A stretch of DNA of 38,008 nt. It comes from Dehalococcoidia bacterium (GTDB lineage: Bacteria > Chloroflexota > Dehalococcoidia > Lucifugimonadales > UBA6952). Position 1 is the first letter of the stretch. Each line of letters begins with the position of its first letter. The DNA lies in assembly GCA_022450525.1 (NCBI GenBank), contig JAKUQA010000016.1, positions 1-38,008 of the forward strand. Reading direction: 5' to 3'. The notes beneath the pieces were generated by a model, which worked only from the letters and a program-made list of their open reading frames with translations, was not told where the DNA came from and made no database searches. Below are positions 7,645 through 16,130 of the stretch, one piece after another. The translations under genes were made by a program, and so were the position numbers.

Positions 7645-9777
7645 ATGGCAAACTATTCAAAAAATGAAGCTCAAGAATGGGCCTGGGAAAATTTAAAAGG
7701 TCAATGGACCACCCTTGTTACACCATTTGATTCCAACAACAAAATTGATGAAATTGGTTTAAGGAAAAATATTACATACACCCAAAGCTTAGGAACTAAA
7801 GGTGCAGGTTGTACTTGGGGGATGGGTGAATTTTGGAGTCTTAGCCAAAATGAAAGAAAAACAGTTATGGATATTACTTCTGATGAAAGTAGATCCAACT
7901 GGCTAATTGGTTCTCATATAAGCCATACATCAATGGTAGATATGCTTGATTTAGCAGATCACGCTCAATCCACAGGGTTCGATTTACTCATTGTGGCAGC
8001 ACCGTATATGGTTGCACGCACAGAAGAGCAGGTAATTGAATGGGTAAGTACCTTAGCCTCTCATACTAATTTGGCAATAATGTTTTATAATTCACCCCAA
8101 TTTAATATAGTAATGAGCCCTCAAGGCCTTAATAAATTATGCCAAATACCTAATGTTGTGGGAGTAAAAGAAGCTAGTTTTAGCCAGCAAACATCTATAG
8201 AAACACACTTATTAGTAGGCAACAAAGCAATAATAAGTACCCCAGATGAATGGATTTACAGAAAAGCAGAATCATTAGGATTTAAACAACAGGTTATGTT
8301 TGCAAACACATCAGACTGGAGATTTGACACCCCTAATAACAACAATTATGTAAAGTTTATCGATAAAGCATCTGAAGGAAATATTGACTGGAATTTCTAT
8401 GATAAAAACATTAAAGCAATCAAGGATGTCTCAGATAAATGGTGGGGATACACTGTGAAAAAATTTGGAGGCGCTTTACCATTAACCTTAGTTAAATATT
8501 GGGGAGAATTAATGGGTATGGCTAGTGGTGGTGTTCGCCAGCCTTTTTCAGAATTAACCGAAAGTGAAAAAGAACAAATTAAATCTGATATCAGCTCAGT
8601 AATTTCTTTGAATAATATCCCTAATAAAACTCAAACTAATTTAGCTGGAGAACTAAGTTCAAACGTCTATACTACAGATTTAATTGCTAAAAATGGTAAT
8701 GGCCATAAAAATGGTAATGGCCATAAAAATGGTCTCGGTTCATTTTCTGATGCAAGGCCTACAGGATTTGATTCTGGAATGATGCTAATGGTAAGTGTTC
8801 AAGATGTTAAAGAGGCTCTCGAGGCTGAAAAGGGGGGAGCTGATGTTGTTGATGTAAAAAATCTACAAGAGGCAATGGTTGGATCTGGACATCCCCTTAT
8901 TGTAAAAGAAGTAAGAGAAATTATACCCGATGAAAAACATGTAAGTGTTACTTTAGGAGTAGTACCTAATCAACCTGGTACTGTCGCTATGGCAACTCAT
9001 GCTGCTGCCTCTTTAAAGGCGACATCGGTTAAAGTAGGATTTATCAAAGCTGATTACGAAACTGCACTCGATGTTTTAAAAGAAGCAAAAAAAGCTTTGG
9101 AAGGTACTGAGACTAAATTAATTGGATCTTTATTTGCTGATAATGTTCTTTATGAAGATGGGTTAGATCCTGAATGCATGGTTACTCTTGCCAAAGAAAG
9201 TGGTTGCGATGGATGGCTTATAGATACTCTTACCAAAGATGGAAGAAATTTATTTGACTTTATACCTGAAGCAAAACTTAGAGAAATGGTTTTTGAAAGT
9301 AAAAAACTTGGACTCAGCACAGCTTTATCTGGGCATCTCAAATTAACAGATCTTGATGAACTAGCTAGAATAAATCCTGATATTGTTGGTGTAAGAGGAG
9401 CTGTCTGTTCTACAGGCGACAGAGATAGAGCTGTTGCTTGGGAAGCAGTAGCAAAATTTAAATCAGAATTAGATAAGAGGAAAAGTGGTGAAATAGAAGT
9501 ACATGATAAGCCAAGTACTAATTCCGAAGAATGGAATATCATTGACGGAAGAGGTAAAACTTGTGCAGGTGTATTAGCTGCTTTAACAAATCAAATAAGT
9601 GAAAATCCATATTCATATGTTGAAGCCATTTTAGCTGATGCTCTAAATATCTATGATGTAATTGTCTGGGCTGAAGAAGGAAATCATGAAGTAGTAACTA
9701 AAAGGACTGATGCTGATGGTTCAGTCCGTGTTCTTTTTAAACCTAATGCAATGCGTTTAAAAGAATCATCAAAATAA
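7645..9777 (+). CDS. Three-module fusion: DHDPS-like aldolase + MfnB-like furan phosphate synthase + TusA-like domain
   Basis: A 710-residue protein with three modules. Residues about 15-315 are DHDPS/NanA-family: VTPFD near 25, a GMGE turn replacing GTTGE near 59-62, Tyr148 in MFYNSPQ and Schiff-base Lys175 in GVKEASF. A Gly/Asn/His linker (about 350-365) follows. Residues about 379-606 match the DUF556/MfnB family, (5-formylfuran-3-yl)methyl phosphate synthase, which builds the furan of methanofuran from two glyceraldehyde 3-phosphates. The family landmarks are ADVVDVKN (Lys405), VKVGF (Lys463), IDTLTKDGRNLFDF (Asp527, Lys531) and DIVGVRGAVC..GDR. Residues about 630-700 look TusA-like: IDGRGKTCAG keeps the Cys (640) but not the following Pro, and ends NHEVVTKRTD. 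ATG at 7645 follows AGGAG. No other methanofuran or methanopterin gene is in the window. I infer a furan-containing metabolite pathway; the combined reaction is unknown. Confidence 0.8.
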   Translation: MANYSKNEAQEWAWENLKGQWTTLVTPFDSNNKIDEIGLRKNITYTQSLGTKGAGCTWGMGEFWSLSQNERKTVMDITSDESRSNWLIGSHISHTSMVDMLDLADHAQSTGFDLLIVAAPYMVARTEEQVIEWVSTLASHTNLAIMFYNSPQFNIVMSPQGLNKLCQIPNVVGVKEASFSQQTSIETHLLVGNKAIISTPDEWIYRKAESLGFKQQVMFANTSDWRFDTPNNNNYVKFIDKASEGNIDWNFYDKNIKAIKDVSDKWWGYTVKKFGGALPLTLVKYWGELMGMASGGVRQPFSELTESEKEQIKSDISSVISLNNIPNKTQTNLAGELSSNVYTTDLIAKNGNGHKNGNGHKNGLGSFSDARPTGFDSGMMLMVSVQDVKEALEAEKGGADVVDVKNLQEAMVGSGHPLIVKEVREIIPDEKHVSVTLGVVPNQPGTVAMATHAAASLKATSVKVGFIKADYETALDVLKEAKKALEGTETKLIGSLFADNVLYEDGLDPECMVTLAKESGCDGWLIDTLTKDGRNLFDFIPEAKLREMVFESKKLGLSTALSGHLKLTDLDELARINPDIVGVRGAVCSTGDRDRAVAWEAVAKFKSELDKRKSGEIEVHDKPSTNSEEWNIIDGRGKTCAGVLAALTNQISENPYSYVEAILADALNIYDVIVWAEEGNHEVVTKRTDADGSVRVLFKPNAMRLKESSK
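8692..8733 (+). repeat. In-frame tandem 18-base repeat coding the interdomain linker
   Basis: Two exact copies of an 18-base unit coding NGNGHK (8692-8709, 8710-8727) plus six bases of a third. They encode residues 350-363 of the fusion protein, between the aldolase-like and MfnB-like modules. The sequence looks like a flexible linker that may vary in copy number between strains. Confidence 0.85.
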
Positions 9778-9799
9778 CCTGTATTGGAAAATCTATAGT

Positions 9800-10600
9800 A
9801 TGGCCGATTTATCTAATATTTCTATTTTAGATCATGAAGAAATAAGCGATTTTATTTTTATAAATCGTGATAATTGGAATTCACCTCAAGAATCATCTGA
9901 AGATCATTTGATCGAAATAGATAACAATGCCTCAATAAATGCGCGGTTTTATTTTAAAAACCCTGATTCGACAAATATTTTGCTGTTTCATGCTAATGCT
10001 GAATCACCAATAGATTATGATGGCTTAAAACAAGATTTCTTTAGTATTAATGTAAATCTTTTTGTAGCAAGTTATCGCGGATACGGTAATGGAATAGGTA
10101 CTCCAACAATAATTAATTCTTTGCATGATTCTGAAAATATCTTTGATTATTTTAAGAAAGTATTATCTGATAAAAATGCAAACGGCCCGATAATTATCAT
10201 GGGAAAAGCAATTGGATCTTTATCTGCTTTATATATTGCATCTCATCATAATGAAGAAATATCAGGGATTATTACTGAAAGTTCATTTTCAGGCCCAAAG
10301 TACTGTGCTGAAATATCTGGTGTAGAATTAACACAAGACCAGCAAAATGAATTAGAGAATTTTTCCCACGAATTATGCAATTCTATAACTAGTCCGGCAC
10401 TTTTAATTCATGGGGAATCTGATTTTATGATACCAATCACAGAAGCACAAATTCTTTTTGATCTTCTAGGTAGTAAGGCTAAAGATATAATAACCATACC
10501 AGAAGCTGATCATGGCAACTTAGTAATACTTGGTGAAGAATATTATTGGTGGGCAATTGAAGAATTCATTTATACCCACTGTAACATAAGCCCGTATTAA
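9800..10600 (+). CDS. Alpha/beta-hydrolase-fold protein with Ala in place of the nucleophile Ser
   Basis: A 266-residue protein resembling the ABHD13/BEM46-like alpha/beta hydrolases: strand and oxyanion loop LLFHANAES (61-69), SYRGYGNGIGTP (91-102), the nucleophile elbow MGKAIGSLSALY (134-145), HGESDFMIP (204-212) with the acid Asp208, and EADHGN (235-240) with His238. The elbow normally reads G-x-S-x-G; here it is G-K-A-I-G, with Ala137 at the nucleophile position, while Asp and His are kept. It may be a non-hydrolytic partner or use another residue. It starts 22 bases after the fusion gene with no strong ribosome site, so it is probably co-transcribed. Its stop codon overlaps that of the convergent VWA gene. 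Confidence 0.8.
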   Translation: MADLSNISILDHEEISDFIFINRDNWNSPQESSEDHLIEIDNNASINARFYFKNPDSTNILLFHANAESPIDYDGLKQDFFSINVNLFVASYRGYGNGIGTPTIINSLHDSENIFDYFKKVLSDKNANGPIIIMGKAIGSLSALYIASHHNEEISGIITESSFSGPKYCAEISGVELTQDQQNELENFSHELCNSITSPALLIHGESDFMIPITEAQILFDLLGSKAKDIITIPEADHGNLVILGEEYYWWAIEEFIYTHCNISPY

Positions 10601-13600
10601 AAAGTTAATTTCCTGTAAAGGGTAGGTAGCCTTGTTGGCAAGGAAGAAATATCATCTAATATCTCGTATCCCATATCTTGGCACATAGTTTTTAAATAAT
10701 CATGTCCTGATTTATCAACAGTAAGACAAAAAGGTGTAATTCCTTTATGTCTTGCCTCTATCAATGCCATCCTCGTGTCATGAACTGCATATTCTTTTTC
10801 CACACCTTCTCGACTATATCCTCTATCTTGAGGTCTTCCATCACTTATCAAAAATAGTACTTTAGTTCTTGAATCTTGTTTTGCTAGTTTTGAGACAGCA
10901 TGCCTAATAGCTGGTCCCATTCTTGTAGCATGTAACGGAGAAACTTTATCAATACGACGCTTAATACGTTCATTAAATTGTTCTTCTAGGTCTTTAATTA
11001 CATAGTATTCAACATTTTCTCGACCATATCCAGAAAATCCATAAATACCATACCTATCTCCAATTGTTTCCAAAGCATTAATAAGTAAAACTATACTTTC
11101 TTTTTCTAAATCAATTATTCGCTTATAGCTACGTTTATTTTCAGCACCTCGACGAGCTCTAAGCCAAACCATATATTCAACAGGATCATCTGGTGCATCC
11201 CAATCATCTGGATTTTTTCGTGATTCATCTATTGCTTCAGCTGTTGAGGCACTCATATCTAAAAGAAAAGCAACTGAAACATCTCGCTCTATTTTATTTC
11301 GTCTCCAATGTACTTTATCAGAAGGAGATTCTCCTGCCCATTTATCAATAATTGATTCGATAACTGCATCTAAATCAAAATCATCTCCATCTGGTAAATG
11401 TTTAATTTTACGATAAACTTCTGGCATAAGCATTTCGAATTGTCGTTTTATTTGATTCATTAGTTGGCGATAATCACTAACTGTTTGTTGATAAAATTCC
11501 GTGTCTCCTTCAGTCATAGGTTTTTCTTTCACAAGACACCATCTCGGTCTATAATCAACAGCTCGAAAATCCCATTCATCATAAACGTATGATTTTTCTT
11601 CTTGGACTGTTAAGGATTCTCCCTCGTCATCTTGGTGAGGAATCGGAGCATATCCCTCTTTTTGCTGATCATTTTGAGGAGCTTGTGATTCTTTCATCAA
11701 ATTCTGTATAAAGTTTGAAAGCTCTTCATCAAATTGCCCAGATTCAGCATCAAGTTCCAATTCTGCACTATCAGCAAGCATCTGTTGAAGCATTTCTTCA
11801 GTAATTTCAATCCCTTCTCCCATCGAAGATTGACTATCAGTTTGATTGAGTTTCATCTTTTCTAACAATTGGCTCAATTCAGGTTTGAAATCACCACGAA
11901 AATCAACTTGAGGAGGTGATTCATAGTCCTGAGACTCCCCTAAATCACCAAAATCAGGAGAAGAATTAGCAGTCATCTGCTGCAATAAATTTTCCATCTC
12001 TTCATTTGACATTTCTTCTTCAATTTCTGTATCAATTTCAGACCAATCTTCTTCAGGTAATTCTGTATTTGGAAAGTCTGCGATTAAATCATATATCCTT
12101 AAAGTAGCTTCTGCAGAATCTTCAACAGTTGTATCTTCTGTAAGAACTTTATTAAAAATTTGTAATAATAATTTAGCCTCTTCAATATATGCCGTTGGGC
12201 AAGGCAATCCTTGAAATTGTTGTAGACTAAACCTCACAAGAAATTCAACCATGGCTTCTTGCAATGGCATTTCTTCAATGTCAGGTCTGTCTTCCATAGA
12301 ATCTTGTTGAACTCTCTTGTACAAACCAGCCAAACCAGGATATTTATTCCTGATTACATAATCTAGCCGCCCATCTTCGACAACAGTAAATAAATCTAAT
12401 GCTAATTTCCTATTAGGGAAAAGGTTAAAATATCTCCCCATATCAGTTACGTGAGATTTTTCCACATTTGGGGCAGATGTTTCTTGGCTCTCATCAACCA
12501 AATCAATTTCTACATGGCTTTTATGTTGTTCAATTGCTTCGGTTTCTCTTTGCAACCGACTATCAATAAAATTTGAGGATTCTTGCTCAAAATCAAACTC
12601 AAAACTTCCAAATTCAATTCGAGCTACTTGATGAGTTGAAATAACTTTAAATAACCCAAAATTAAGATCCTTGTTATCATAATAGTCTGAAATGTGAGGC
12701 AAATAAACGACATTTCCTTCAGTTGTTGCGTAATTTGCAGATACCCAACCTATATTCTTGGCTACCAACTCGGCACTATTCCCTATTTCTATATCAGCTC
12801 CAGCAAGAGCTCTGCAATAAATCCTTAATACTCCTTGCACTTTTTCAAGTTCAACTGATGACGACAATTCATCAATTACTCTTTCGGAAGTTGTTGATTC
12901 AATTTTGAAAAAAGCCAATCCACCTTCAACATTATTATTTAAGAGTTCAATTCCCCGATTAAACCAAACTTCAATTTGGTTAATAGTAATCTGATTTACT
13001 AATTGGGGAGCATTTTGTAAGAAAGCAAAAACAGCTTCGCTTGAAATTGGAAGTAATTGTTCTGCTAAATCTAAAAATTTACTTTGATAATTTTCATCTA
13101 AACCCGATAAAGATCTAGAGGTCTCGTTAAGAAATAATGAAAGGTTTGGTAAATTGTTTTTGGCGATACTTGCTGATAGATTAATAAACCTTCCCCGTTG
13201 AGACTGTTCAAAACTTTGTATAAATCTTGGGGCATATTCAAAACAACTTTTAACCTCTCTCCAGTTATTTTCAGCAACGGAAGATACCATTTTTATAAAA
13301 TCACTTCTATTTGAATCTATCGAAGGTAAAACATCTTTACTTAATATCAAACATTCAGTAGCTACATCAATTGATTTTCTAGAGATTAATTCTACGAAAT
13401 CTCCAAATTCTCGCAATTCTGTATCAGTTAAATCTTCTAATATTGAACCAGAACTTTCAAAAAATTTAGATGCTAAAGCACTGGATTTCCAAGTACCCTT
13501 GTACAACCGACTTCCTAACTCTGCCCAATCTGACATTTTTTTCGAATTGAGATTTTGTAGTCTAGAACCTGTACTCGATTTAAAAAAGGAAACGGCTAAA

Positions 13601-13884
13601 CCAGGGGATTGATCACATAGATTTAATCCACATTGACCCCAATGTAATAAATCAGCGCCTGAAATAAATTTTGAAACGTCTGAACTTGCTTTGTAGTATT
13701 CTGCTGCGGCTTCCCATGATCTAACAGTTTTTTGTGCAATTTGCACTCCTTGTCTAGCCCAACTGCTAAAGTATGGTTCTTCAATTATAGAACTTATATT
13801 ATTCACTGCTGTTTTAAATTCGTCTAATACAGAAGAAGGAAATTTGGATAGTTCTAATTCAATATCTTTTATTTCTTCTTTCAT
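10597..13884 (-). CDS. NorD/CbbO-like VWA protein with N-terminal helical repeats
   Basis: A 1095-residue protein. The C-terminal von Willebrand A domain (about 865-1090) has a complete MIDAS: DMSAS (876-880), Thr987 in HATRMG and Asp1015 in ISDGRP, plus a charged insertion of about 45 residues after DMSAS. Upstream, FTVVEDGRLD..IRNKYPGL resembles NorD. NorD and CbbO work with NorQ/CbbQ-type AAA+ ATPases to insert metal into, or reactivate, enzymes such as NO reductase and Rubisco. Residues about 35-345 contain some eight degenerate 35-39 residue units of the form W..G..L...A..FF..S...L..L, predicted alpha-helical. A Glu/Asp/Gln-rich region (roughly 620-790) separates the two parts. ATG at 13884, one base after the NUDIX stop, with AAAGGAT upstream. 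The matching ATPase is two genes upstream. The target enzyme is not in the window. Confidence 0.82.
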   Translation of the reverse strand: MKEEIKDIELELSKFPSSVLDEFKTAVNNISSIIEEPYFSSWARQGVQIAQKTVRSWEAAAEYYKASSDVSKFISGADLLHWGQCGLNLCDQSPGLAVSFFKSSTGSRLQNLNSKKMSDWAELGSRLYKGTWKSSALASKFFESSGSILEDLTDTELREFGDFVELISRKSIDVATECLILSKDVLPSIDSNRSDFIKMVSSVAENNWREVKSCFEYAPRFIQSFEQSQRGRFINLSASIAKNNLPNLSLFLNETSRSLSGLDENYQSKFLDLAEQLLPISSEAVFAFLQNAPQLVNQITINQIEVWFNRGIELLNNNVEGGLAFFKIESTTSERVIDELSSSVELEKVQGVLRIYCRALAGADIEIGNSAELVAKNIGWVSANYATTEGNVVYLPHISDYYDNKDLNFGLFKVISTHQVARIEFGSFEFDFEQESSNFIDSRLQRETEAIEQHKSHVEIDLVDESQETSAPNVEKSHVTDMGRYFNLFPNRKLALDLFTVVEDGRLDYVIRNKYPGLAGLYKRVQQDSMEDRPDIEEMPLQEAMVEFLVRFSLQQFQGLPCPTAYIEEAKLLLQIFNKVLTEDTTVEDSAEATLRIYDLIADFPNTELPEEDWSEIDTEIEEEMSNEEMENLLQQMTANSSPDFGDLGESQDYESPPQVDFRGDFKPELSQLLEKMKLNQTDSQSSMGEGIEITEEMLQQMLADSAELELDAESGQFDEELSNFIQNLMKESQAPQNDQQKEGYAPIPHQDDEGESLTVQEEKSYVYDEWDFRAVDYRPRWCLVKEKPMTEGDTEFYQQTVSDYRQLMNQIKRQFEMLMPEVYRKIKHLPDGDDFDLDAVIESIIDKWAGESPSDKVHWRRNKIERDVSVAFLLDMSASTAEAIDESRKNPDDWDAPDDPVEYMVWLRARRGAENKRSYKRIIDLEKESIVLLINALETIGDRYGIYGFSGYGRENVEYYVIKDLEEQFNERIKRRIDKVSPLHATRMGPAIRHAVSKLAKQDSRTKVLFLISDGRPQDRGYSREGVEKEYAVHDTRMALIEARHKGITPFCLTVDKSGHDYLKTMCQDMGYEILDDISSLPTRLPTLYRKLTF

Positions 13885-13885
13885 T

Positions 13886-14458
13886 TTATATCCTTTTGGT
13901 CCAACCAGATTTCAATATAATATCCAAGAATTGTTTAAGCATTCGTGCAGTTGCACCCCAGATTATATGATTATTAAAGAAATAAACTCTAGACTGAAAT
14001 TCCTCTTCTTTATCTTCATAATTTTCTGGATTCAGAAGTAATTTTATTGGAACTTCTAAAACTTCAGCAACCTCATCTGTACTAGGATTAAATTCATATG
14101 GATAAGGAATAGTTCCTACAAATGGATGAATTCTAAATCCAGCACGAGTCCGAGTTTCACTCAGGTCGCCTATAAGAGTTATATCCTCAACTTTGATACC
14201 CATTTCTTCGAACACTTCTCTTTTTGCAGTATCTGTAAGATGACTATCCTCAGGATCTTGAGCACCACCTGGGAAACATATATCACCTTTATTAAACTCC
14301 ACTAGTTCGGTACGTTTATTAAACAAAATACAGTAATCACCATCTTTAGGATAAAGTAATAAGCATACTGCAGAATTCCATAAAGTATCATCAGACAATA
14401 TTTCCGGATCGGAAGAACTTAATATTGTGCTCAATTCAACTAAATCAGGATTCAACAA
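13886..14458 (-). CDS. NUDIX hydrolase, CoA pyrophosphatase type
   Basis: 190-residue NUDIX protein. The NUDIX box covers residues about 64-88 (GGAQDPEDSHLTDTAKREVF then EEMGI), giving the REVFEE metal-binding helix. The preceding FNKGDICFPGGAQDPED matches the CoA-pyrophosphatase (NUDT7/NudL) subfamily signature, so the likely reaction is cleavage of CoA or acyl-CoA to phosphopantetheine and 3',5'-ADP. TTG at 14458 is the start: AGGGGG (14465-14470) is six bases upstream and overlaps the end of the ATPase gene. The gene sits in the operon started by coaE, so making and breaking CoA are encoded together. Subfamily call is by motif only. Confidence 0.82.
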   Translation of the reverse strand: MLNPDLVELSTILSSSDPEILSDDTLWNSAVCLLLYPKDGDYCILFNKRTELVEFNKGDICFPGGAQDPEDSHLTDTAKREVFEEMGIKVEDITLIGDLSETRTRAGFRIHPFVGTIPYPYEFNPSTDEVAEVLEVPIKLLLNPENYEDKEEEFQSRVYFFNNHIIWGATARMLKQFLDIILKSGWTKRI

Positions 14459-14468
14459 GCTTTACCCC

Positions 14469-15362
14469 CTATTCAAAAATAGACATTATTACTTCAGTAA
14501 TACTTTTCTGAACTTCTTGATCATCAGTAACACCCCATACGACTGCTGATTGACATGCTCGACGAGGGGGTATTCCGTATTTAATTAATTTACCAGCGTA
14601 GATTAGTAATCTAGTACTAGCTCCTTCTTGTAAACCGTGATCTTTTAAGTTTCGTACTTTTTCACCAAGTCTTGCCAATGACTCTGCCATTGCTTTATCA
14701 ACTCCACTTTCATGAGCAATTACTTTTGATTCTGAATCTTGATCTGGGTAATCAAACTCAAGAGCGACAAATCTTTGTCGTGTGCTATGTTTTAAATCCT
14801 TTAATGCACTTTGGTATCCAGGGTTATAGGACATACACAATAGAAAATTATCATCTGCCTGAACTACTTGACCTCGCTTTTCAATTGGTAATAGTCTTCT
14901 ATGATCAGTTAGAGGGTGTATTAAAACTGTTGTATCTTTTCTCGCTTCTACCACCTCATCAAGATAGCATATAGCACCATGCCTGACTGCACGTGTCAAA
15001 GGGCCGTCGATCCATTTTGTTTCTTCACCTTCTAAAAGATATCTACCTACTAAGTCACTCGCAGTTAAGTCTTCATGACAAGCGATTGTTATTAGAGGTA
15101 ATGCAGAGCCTTGATCAGCATTCGCCTTTGTTGTTTTAATTTTAGTTAAAGGCCTTCCTAAGCGCCAAGCCATATGTTCAACAAATCGTGTCTTACCACA
15201 TCCTGTTGGCCCCTTTAGTAATACAGGGATCCTCTGCTTATATGCAGCCTCAAACATCTCTACTTCATCAGTAACAGGAACATAAAATGGTTCTTCTTCT
15301 ACAGTATATTCTTCTATCATAAATTCCTGTGCTAAATTACTATTATTTTTCTTTTGAGTCAC
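14469..15362 (-). CDS. MoxR-family AAA+ ATPase, NorQ/CbbQ type
   Basis: AAA+ ATPase of the CbbQ/NirQ/NorQ/GpvN group, 297 residues from the chosen start. Walker [10 protein letters not shown] (51-59), [15 protein letters not shown] (95-109, characteristic of this group), Walker B ICYLDE (131-136), sensor 1 near MSYNPGY (177-183), and EGASTRLL near the C-terminus. Start: the GTG at 15362 overlaps the coaE stop as GTGA and has GGGAGG five bases upstream. This beats the in-frame ATG at 15392, which would lie deeper inside coaE. It is the likely motor partner of the VWA protein two genes downstream, the pair acting as a metalloenzyme activase. The NUDIX gene between them starts ten bases downstream. 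Confidence 0.88.
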   Translation of the reverse strand: MTQKKNNSNLAQEFMIEEYTVEEEPFYVPVTDEVEMFEAAYKQRIPVLLKGPTGCGKTRFVEHMAWRLGRPLTKIKTTKANADQGSALPLITIACHEDLTASDLVGRYLLEGEETKWIDGPLTRAVRHGAICYLDEVVEARKDTTVLIHPLTDHRRLLPIEKRGQVVQADDNFLLCMSYNPGYQSALKDLKHSTRQRFVALEFDYPDQDSESKVIAHESGVDKAMAESLARLGEKVRNLKDHGLQEGASTRLLIYAGKLIKYGIPPRRACQSAVVWGVTDDQEVQKSITEVIMSIFE

Positions 15363-15964
15363 GTTACCCTCCCGTTTACTCTTGATTGCCATAAAGTTTT
15401 GACTTTTTCTTCAAGTTGTTCGATTGTTCCATTATTATCAATCACAATATCAGAATGTTTCTCGCGTTCATCGTTAGACATTTGAGATTGTATTCTCTTA
15501 ATAATTTCTTCCCTAGTAAAATTATTTCTTAATTGCACTCTTTCTATCACAACTTCTTGGTTTGATTTAGCTAGCCATATTTCATCTGTAAGATCTTGCC
15601 AATTTGCTTCAATCAGTATGGCAGCCTCTAATACAACTACTTTAACTCCTTGGTGGGAGAGGAGTTTAATTTTTTCCTCAACTAAATTATGTATTATTGG
15701 GTGCATAAGTTTATTGAGTTTCTCCATTTCGCTAGGATCACTAAATACAATGCCTCCCAATTTCTTTCGGTCAATTTCGTTTTCAGGCCCTACAATATCT
15801 TGTCCAAAAACTGAAATGACCTTTTTCCAACCTTCAGAATTTGGAGTGTAAGCTTCATGGCCGACCTTGTCAGCATCAATTATTTCAACACCTAACGAAT
15901 GAAGTATCGCTGATACAGAGCTTTTACCAGACCCTATTCCACCGATTAAACCGATTACAAACAT
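15359..15964 (-). CDS. coaE: Dephospho-CoA kinase
   Basis: Last step of CoA synthesis: phosphorylates the ribose 3'-OH of dephospho-CoA. The 201 residues are the usual length. P-loop GGIGSGKSS (8-16), [12 protein letters not shown] (33-44) with the substrate-binding Asp, and the LVEEKIKLL lid region. ATG at 15964 follows GAGGGA. First gene of the leftward operon coaE-ATPase-NUDIX-VWA, behind a good promoter at 15991-16020. Its last four bases are shared with the ATPase start. Confidence 0.95.
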   Translation of the reverse strand: MFVIGLIGGIGSGKSSVSAILHSLGVEIIDADKVGHEAYTPNSEGWKKVISVFGQDIVGPENEIDRKKLGGIVFSDPSEMEKLNKLMHPIIHNLVEEKIKLLSHQGVKVVVLEAAILIEANWQDLTDEIWLAKSNQEVVIERVQLRNNFTREEIIKRIQSQMSNDEREKHSDIVIDNNGTIEQLEEKVKTLWQSRVNGRVT

Positions 15965-15990
15965 AATTTTCCCTCACAAACCATCGAATA

Positions 15991-16020
15991 ATTGTACATT
16001 CCAAAAGAACATAGGGTCAA
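15991..16020 (-). promoter_or_regulatory. Sigma-70-type promoter for the coaE operon
   Basis: Minus strand: TTGACC (16020-16015), 18-base spacer, TACAAT (15996-15991). Transcription would start near 15984, leaving about 20 bases before the coaE ATG. One of the better promoter matches in the window. Confidence 0.6.
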
Positions 16021-16044
16021 GCAAGATTTTAGGAGAATTTAGTT

Positions 16045-16050
16045 TATAAT
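16045..16050 (+). promoter_or_regulatory. Possible -10 box for selA
   Basis: Perfect TATAAT in the coaE/selA divergent gap, about 80 bases before the selA start. No convincing -35 upstream. An alternating TA run follows at 16071-16086. Confidence 0.35.
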
Positions 16051-16130
16051 GACTTAGTTAAGAGTTTGGTTTAATATATATATATAAAATTGGTACAACC
16101 AACTTAATTTAATCCATTTAGAAGATTATA

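Noticed and set aside
9150..9542. 130-codon open frame on the minus strand
   Set aside because: Shadow of the MfnB-like module; the plus frame carries conserved motifs throughout.
15363..15392. ATG at 15392 as the MoxR ATPase start
   Set aside because: The GTG at 15362 has GGGAGG at ideal distance and the common GTGA overlap with coaE; the extra ten residues are unlike the family.
16071..16086. Alternating TA run as a functional element
   Set aside because: Simple low-complexity sequence of a kind expected in AT-rich intergenic DNA.
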